From the NCBI GenBank assembly GCA_949152475.1, contig OX424570.1, forward strand, positions 1,538,181 through 1,602,180: 64,000 nucleotides of DNA. Direction: 5' to 3'. Shown here piece by piece: positions 57,700-64,000 of the stretch. The stretch's first letter is position 1, and each line of letters begins with the position of its first letter. A program made the translations under genes and the position numbers. The notes below the pieces were generated by a model. That model was not told the origin of the DNA, did no database searches, and saw only the letters and a program-made list of their open reading frames with translations. This DNA comes from Terebella lapidaria (Eukaryota; Annelida; Polychaeta; Terebellida; Terebellidae).

Positions 57700-59285
57700 G
57701 ATAGATATGCGATATATGAAGAATACCACAAGACAAGCTCGAGAGATGTCACTCTAAGTGCCGTGTATGGGGCAAGAACTGCTCCATCTTTCTCAGACAG
57801 ATCCCGTTACTGGACATCATTGTGGTTTTCCATAAAACTATTTTGCTCGATAATGATACACAATTATGAATACCATTTGTATTTTGTTTGTCTGACTAGT
57901 GCTATGTAGATCTTGATAGCATGCACCGTTTCAGCACCTCCTCACCTGCTCATCTAGGCAGATTTGTGGAGTAGCAAGCTAGTTTCTATACTGACGATTT
58001 CACTACAGTAAAAGTAGCAAAAGCACATGAACTGCAAAATAGCCTACCAGTGAATAATTTTAATACCAACCTTTTTGTGTTTTCACCCAACTATGGTTTT
58101 CTGATTTGCTGGTTTGCTGATTTCCTTTCCCAAGGCGAACTGAATGTGATTTTTTTCTGATTTCTTGGCTCTTTAAATACTACAATATGACGCAGAACGC
58201 TGTCAGCTGTGAGCGTGGAAGACTGGGAGAACTTACACACGTGTGGTTTCAAGTGGATTTGATACTTAGGATATATCGTGTTACTTGAGGCGAACGACTC
58301 AAGTTTTACAGGTGTTATTGACCAGTGCACGGTTCAAGCGTGCAATATTGATTATTTATATCTCGAGAAGTATTGAGTGTTGCCTATCACCAGATGTTAT
58401 TGATGGGTTTTGCTCGGAATAGCGTAAATGTCATACTTTTCCAACTCCATGACGGTATCCGTCCCACCAGGCGGGCACGTGTAATAGATGTGTCTGTGAA
58501 CTGCCCGACTCCCCAATTTCTCCCAAGGTCATCCGAATACCAATAAACATTTAACCACACACCAAAATCAGCGTTTTGTGTGTGGAACACCCAAACTCTT
58601 GTATTGAAAATCAAAATCGGCTGTCTATGCAGAGCTTACGCGTGTTAATAGGATCTGGAAACACATTTTATATGAAAACATGATAAATCAACACATGACA
58701 TTACATGGATTTGATACACTATCATATATTGAAAGTAGTCGTTGACTGGACATACATAACACAATAAATAATAAAACACATCTTTAGGAATGCTTCCCGG
58801 CATCATTTTTTGACAAAATGAACGCATTTAGAATATAACTTTTCCCTCATCATGTGTGATACATCTGACTTTCCTTGCATTATAGAATAACTACTATTTG
58901 ATATCCAATAGCCCGAGCACCTTCTCAACTCACAGGCATTTATCCGACAGGTATAATACACGTGTGCCTCAGTGCATCTCCTACCTCATATACGACACCG
59001 CTGTGACATTAACACTGGCGAACCAAGACACAGACATATTCACAGAATCAACAGGGGACGGAACATCCAAGGATTATATGACGGACTCATGGTGCAATCG
59101 TGGTTATCCATCCAGTCATAGTTGAAAATGACTGGGTTATTTCGTCAGTTATCCGGTTTATCTCACTTCATGTCATTAAGAGATGAACTATAGTTAAGCC
59201 ATCTTCAATCAACCTTCCGAGTCATTCAGACTGAATATCTCGGTCAAAATAGGAGGAAACACTACTGTTAGGACAGAAATGTTTT
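57700..59285. other. Stretch without a recognised gene
   Basis: A minus-strand frame at 58387-58614 (including DFGVWLNVYWYSDDLGRNWG) is Trp-rich and could be an exon of an unknown protein, but no splice support or family was recognised. Otherwise only short frames are present. The promoter of the 57.6 kb exon would lie in this stretch. Confidence 0.35.
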
Positions 59286-59291
59286 CAGCAG

Positions 59292-59400
59292 GTGGGAGAT
59301 ACTAAGACCTACGTAGAAGATACTAAGTCACACGTAGGGGGTACTAAGTCATGCGTCGGATATATTGAGTCATACGTAGGAGATACTAATTTTCTGTTTA
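59292..59400 (+). repeat. 24-bp tandem repeat with CATACGTAGG motifs
   Basis: Four to five diverged units of about 24 bp resemble AGATACTAAGTCATACGTAG. The AAGTCATACGTA core is also the core of the 21-bp array at 3.5 kb. It adjoins the left arm of the inverted-repeat element at 59.5 kb. Confidence 0.7.
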
Positions 59401-59499
59401 GCCGAAGTGGTTGTCCTCCATTTCTTCCACCTAAATATTTTGCTTCTTTGACGCTCTTCGTAAAGAGACACCACGTACACGTACCTGATTATTGACAGT

Positions 59500-61135
59500 C
59501 AAATATCTCCTACATATGATGACATAAGCCACGGACAGCCCCCCCCCCCCCGCCCATAACTCAGCAAAATATATTTTTTCAGAAGCCCCAGGAGATTCTT
59601 AGTTGGAAATCAAATGTTAACAATGAAAATATAGGGATTCATTTTCTGTTTACACCACTTATTTGAAGGTACCCTAAAGCGCTTTTAGGCGCTTTCGGTA
59701 TGGTTGCCTTTAGGTCTGTAATATCAGTTCTAATTGGTATATCACCACACAAGAGGTATTGAAAGAAGGGGAATTGAATAAAATAAAAAATCAAATACCA
59801 TTGTAGACATAATATTCACCCTTCCACATAGGTTTAAACACACTTTCAATCGACAACTCCTCGAATCGCTCAACAGATTCCATATTGTGCCTGGGCACTA
59901 TTTGAATCACTTATGTCCCCACAGAACCCCATTACTGGTATCATTTTGTCCAGTAGGGTTCACTGAATGACCTGAAACATGTTAACATTAAAAATATAGG
60001 AACGAACGTCATGTTGACAAAGTATAAACATGTGTAACCCTAAATGCACTTTTTGCGATTTCCGCATATTCGAAATAAGGGGGTTTACTTGGTAAATAGC
60101 CTGCTATGTCAGTTTCATAACACGGATCATTACATGTTAAATAACATTGGAAAGGAAATTATCCAGCTATGTCTTCAGATCGCATATATGTTGAATAGTT
60201 ATCTGCCTATGGCTATTTAGAATAATTTTTCATCGACAACACTCAACAAATTCCTGGAATCCCCCATATATCACATGGGATGAATTTATTCCATGTGAAC
60301 CATTCAAATTCTCCACCCACTGATGTAATTTTGTGAACTAAGGACCACTGAATAAACAAATAAAATTACCAGTAAATATATAGGGATCAACCTCCCCTCA
60401 AACACATTTTTCGCGATTTACGTATACTAGAAAAGGGAAATGGATTGGCTGTCTAAATGATGTCAAACATCTATGTTATGTGTGGAATATCTAACTGTTC
60501 ATGGTCATTCGAATGAAAACATATCGACATAAACTCCCTTGGTTCTCCATGGTGTTTTGACTGAGTTCAACCCTTTGACTTCTCCACTTCTCCTTTTATT
60601 ATGCTATAATAACGTTCGTTTGGTTCTCCTGGATAGAATAGTACATTTCAAATGAAGTGAATATGAGATATACTACATGTCCACATATCTAGGAGAAGTG
60701 CCTTATATCAGAGAAAGTATATGCAATTTCCGTCCTTCTGAACAAATGACTGTGGTTTGTTGCTAATATTATATTGCGGAATATTATATATATCTGACTT
60801 CACACTATTTTTGTCATTTTTTCCGACAACATAAACCGTGTACAAACCAGACAGGACAACACATAACAAATATACTCATGCACTACAATTCGTATAAAAC
60901 AGCTCGAAAAGAAATATAAGCGCCGAAAAGCGATTCAGGGTTCCTTCAAATAAGCGGTGTAAATAGAAAGTGCACCCCTATATATATTTTAAATGTTAAC
61001 ATTTGATTTCTAACTAAGGACACCCTGGGGCTTCCGACAAAAATGTTTCACTGAGTTATGGGAGGCAGGCGGGGGGGGGGGGGGTCTGCATAGGGGACCC
61101 CCGTAGCCCGTGGCCTAACATAGTATCTCCTTCTC
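59500..61135. mobile_element. Inverted-repeat element with about 200-bp arms and C/G runs
   Basis: The left arm (about 59505-59700) and right arm (about 60918-61130) are inverted copies. Both carry ATATCTCC, a CCACGG segment, a long C or G run, CCCATAACTCAG, GAAGCCCCAGG, GAAATCAAATGTTAAC and CTTATTTGAAGG. The interior has further diverged copies of the ATATAGG...TTTTTGCGATTT units in direct order, and no coding frame. It is a non-autonomous DNA or fold-back element. Confidence 0.75.
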
Positions 61136-61139
61136 GTGA

Positions 61140-63641
61140 CTTACTATGTCAGCAATGAGGTTGATCCCTTTATATCGTTGCATAATAAATTGTTCCTAAG
61201 ATTTATTGTTTCATACGTATGTGATATACAATAATAACTTCACTATATTGTGTTACGAATGGAGCGCCATACGAAACAGAGTGAACGAAGAATGCATTTT
61301 TTCAACAATCAGTGTTCATTTATTCAACAGATGTGCATCTTACACATTATAAGTAATTTGTACATTCCATCTAAATTCATTCGCCAGGTACAGAAAGACT
61401 AGGATATTATCTTATTGTGTTCTGTTTCAAAGCATTCGAAGTAATTAGACAGGCGATCTGTCGGTAGTACAATACAAATTGAACAGGTTATCAGACAAAA
61501 GCGAACTATTAGCAATCAAATTGTACGTGTTACAAAAACAATAAGTTTTGAGCGTGTGGTAATAGGCCATATAACACATCATGTTCAACTTTATCAATAT
61601 TGACCCAATATTCGCGACCAGCACGTACTTCACAGGCAAAGCCTTTCACATCAACATATATTTGGTGTTTGTTACAGCAAAGGACAATCACACACCCATT
61701 GTGTACATTTACACATTACAACTCACATGTAATATATTTGCAATGTTATTATACTATTCAAATAACACTGACATGAATTTACACTGTCATCATTGCATAA
61801 TAAATTGTAAATAAATATATAAATATAAGCGTATATGGAGTACATAACTTTACTATCATGACATATATGCGTCACAATGGATTTCATATACCGTACATAT
61901 ATACATCTTATAATATATTATTATATATTCGTCCATGATTATGATATCCGTATAAAACAGCTCGAAATGAAATATTTGATACGCGAGACATATATTGGTC
62001 AAAGATATACAACATACATGTAATGAACAAAAATATATTTATTTATAAGTATTTGGCCGAATGTTGTTTATAGCATAAATTATCACAATGATGTTTGTAT
62101 CAACACGTGGTCAACACTACACGTTCAAATTTAGTTGAGCTTAGATATTCGAAAGCAATCCAATATGTTTCGATCAATACTCACTCGATATCATGTCATC
62201 CGTTAAAATAGACTAATCTATAGATAATCGGACTGGTATTTCTAAACGCGCACTCAGTGTGTGCCAGAATACAGAGTAACTCCTTTCCACTAAGAACTGT
62301 ACATAGTAACAAAAATGATATACCGTTCTCATCCCCTGACTGATTTGCACATAAGTTCAATGCTAAAACATAAAACACGTATATATCGATATCAAATGCA
62401 AATTTGCATAAGAATGTATAACTAACTGGAAGTGAGTATAGACGTGGAAGTGAGAGGTTTGTATGGATACAGAGTGATCACAAAACTATGCTGGAATATC
62501 AGTCTAGCTTCCTTATAAAAGTACAATGATCATAATGAACGCATAAGAACTGGTTCATGTCTTGGGCCAAAACGTTGAACCAGAAATCTGAAATTTGCAC
62601 CGAATCTCATAAAGATGAACCAAATACAAACTGGTTCATTTGATTTTTTTTTCTAAGAAACGTGCACGCAGTTGAACCACTTCTCAAATGTTGGAAGTTT
62701 TGAATGCATTGTAAACTTTATTATTATGTTAACTATCCCCATTGCAACCATTCATGTGAAAAATGGGCAATTGTCTTAACTCCTATTTTTTCTGAGCGGT
62801 TATAGGTGTCCACTGGTTCAACTTTCTGTGATTTGGCCCAACTTTTCTATGAAACACACAGGTTTGTATGAACTAGTGTTATGAAACGCACTCAATGTGT
62901 CCCATTCAATAAAACACCTATGTGTCCCATTCAATAAAAAATCTATGTAATACTCAATTTGAATAATTGAACCGAATGATACGCGAACGTAGTTGTGTAA
63001 TGAATTAGTTCTAAATGGGCTAATACTGTGAAAATCTACCCATATTTTTCAGGTCACATACCGAAATTATTTCCATCATGTGCGCACCAATTAGTCATCT
63101 ATAGTCATAAAAAATAAAAACAAATGAATAAAACACATGAGTTGCTGTTTGTTGCGGCCGGGATAAAAATAATTTCGGAATGTGCAAAGAAGTGAAGGTC
63201 AATATTGCCAAGATATGAATCACCCTGTATTCATTCAAACCTGTAAATACGATACAGTGATAAATTACAAGAAAATAACGCTCATAAAATTATTTCTAAA
63301 GTATATCTGTAGATGATGTTATAGCAAGTTTCCTACACTATATATGCCATATAAATGTACATATATTGAACGACATAAAATAACAGATAGTGCTATATAA
63401 ATCTAGTGCATCCTGCACACAAATCTACTGATGAAACTACCACAAATCGTGCACCTTTCAATTCGAGCCGTCAGCTCCAGAATATACCTTACTTGAACAT
63501 AATTAAGCATGGCTTTGCAAGTTATCTGAAAGGCGGTTTAAATGGTTCGCTCGTTAAGTATAGGTGCATATCTTCAATTCACCTAAAACACAACTTCAGA
63601 CGCCGAAATTGCTTGCACTATCATGTCTTCTCAGCGATTGC
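61140..63641. other. AT-rich stretch, possibly the 3' UTR of the right-edge gene
   Basis: No gene is recognised. The minus-strand gene ending at 63642 would have its 3' UTR here. Minus-strand AATAAA motifs occur, for example at about 61317-61323 (in TTCATTTATTCAA). A direct duplication of TGTGTCCCATTCAATAAAA lies at about 62900-62940. The UTR assignment is inference. Confidence 0.3.
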
Positions 63642-64000
63642 TCATACACAGTCGGGCTCATATTCACTGCCCTGTTTCGTGACAATTTTAGTCATTCTAG
63701 GGTCAGGGATTGGGGTGACACGGTTAAACATCGACTCAGTGGGCTCAGTCGCGACGACTTCGTAATACGTCTCCTCTTCTGTACTAGACGCTATGTCGAT
63801 GTTTTCCGCAGTCTCGTCCATGCCGGTTTCCGGCATCTCTGGCAGAGACAGTTCAGCCGGCGGTACATCGAGTATCGTCTGTTCGGAAGCGGGTGGCGGT
63901 TGGAGTTCAGCACGCAGTACATCGAGTATCGTCTGTTCGGGTGTGGATATCGGTTGGATTTCAGCTCGCGGTACATCGAGTATCGTCTGTTCGGGTGCGG
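63642..64000 (-). CDS. C-terminal end of an unidentified protein with a tyrosine-containing tail (partial)
   Basis: The minus-strand frame is open from the right window edge to a stop at 63642-63644 (about 118 residues). It begins with three copies of an 18-residue repeat (54 bp) of the type PEQTILDVPRAEIQPIST, then an acidic segment (MPETGMDETAENIDIASSTE) and EEETYYEVVATEP, ending KQGSEYEPDCV. TYYEVV fits TxYxx(V/I), the immunoreceptor switch pattern, so a cytoplasmic signalling tail is possible; no membrane segment is visible within the window. The start and most of the protein lie outside. The family is not recognised. Confidence 0.5.
   Translation of the reverse strand, partial: APEQTILDVPRAEIQPISTPEQTILDVLRAELQPPPASEQTILDVPPAELSLPEMPETGMDETAENIDIASSTEEETYYEVVATEPTESMFNRVTPIPDPRMTKIVTKQGSEYEPDCV
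63861..64000 (-). repeat. 54-bp coding tandem repeat, at least 3 units
   Basis: GTACATCGAGTATCGTCTGT recurs at 63863, 63917 and 63971, exactly 54 bp apart, and keeps the minus-strand reading frame open. The array continues beyond the window edge. Confidence 0.85.

Noticed and set aside
58387-58614. Trp-rich 75-codon minus-strand frame
   Set aside because: No family was recognised and no splice sites clearly bound it; mentioned only as a possibility in the description of that stretch.

Overview
The window looks like nuclear DNA of an invertebrate animal, probably marine. Coding exons are small and split by GT-AG introns. The host DNA is AT-rich, and repeats outweigh genes. A secreted PAN/Apple plus C-type lectin gene, Ty3/Gypsy elements, CR1/L2/Jockey-type LINE fragments and many fold-back elements would suit a mollusc (for example a limpet) or an invertebrate deuterostome. 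The sequence alone does not settle which.

Layout. 1-4.4 kb: dispersed repeats, a 21-bp palindromic array, a 100-bp hairpin and a 27-bp array. 4.4-10.1 kb: an old, broken Ty3/Gypsy element on the minus strand. 11.3-14.2 kb: nested inverted-repeat elements and a 72-bp array. 16.4-16.8 kb: a 31-bp array. 17.6-18.3 kb: an inverted-repeat element just upstream of a GT31 glycosyltransferase exon (18.4-19.6 kb). 19.7-21.4 kb: a decayed LINE and a solo LTR. 22.2-24.1 kb: a 127-bp satellite. 24.5-24.9 kb: a LINE remnant. 25.1-29.0 kb: a 54-bp/33-bp minisatellite. 29.6-34.8 kb: a three-exon secreted lectin-like gene. 36.3-47.1 kb: a young Ty3/Gypsy element with near-identical 736-bp LTRs. 47.1-48.1 kb: a satellite rich in AGGTCA half-sites. 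48.1-50.3 kb: a second, inverted copy of the repeat found in the lectin gene's first intron, split by a palindromic element. 50.4-51.8 kb: a small secreted-protein gene on the minus strand. 52-57 kb: LINE fragments, one of them inserted into a tandem duplication. 57.6 kb: a lone signal-peptide exon. 59.3-61.1 kb: another inverted-repeat element. 63.6-64.0 kb: the C-terminal end of a minus-strand protein with a tyrosine-rich tail, running off the window.

The host genes do not form an obvious pathway. The best-supported are the GT31 glycosyltransferase (Golgi, type II membrane protein), the PAN-CTLD protein and the small minus-strand secreted protein. The lectin domain appears to lack the pair of cysteines that normally forms the C2-C3 disulphide.

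The two Ty3/Gypsy elements differ in LTR and coding sequence, yet both carry a primer-binding site matching the 3' end of animal tRNA-His. A solo LTR of the younger family at 20.7 kb, with its own target-site duplication, shows that this family has been active here more than once.

I found no CRISPR array, defence island or other clearly new gene system. The most unusual content is the variety of inverted-repeat elements built from internal tandem units, and the satellites.
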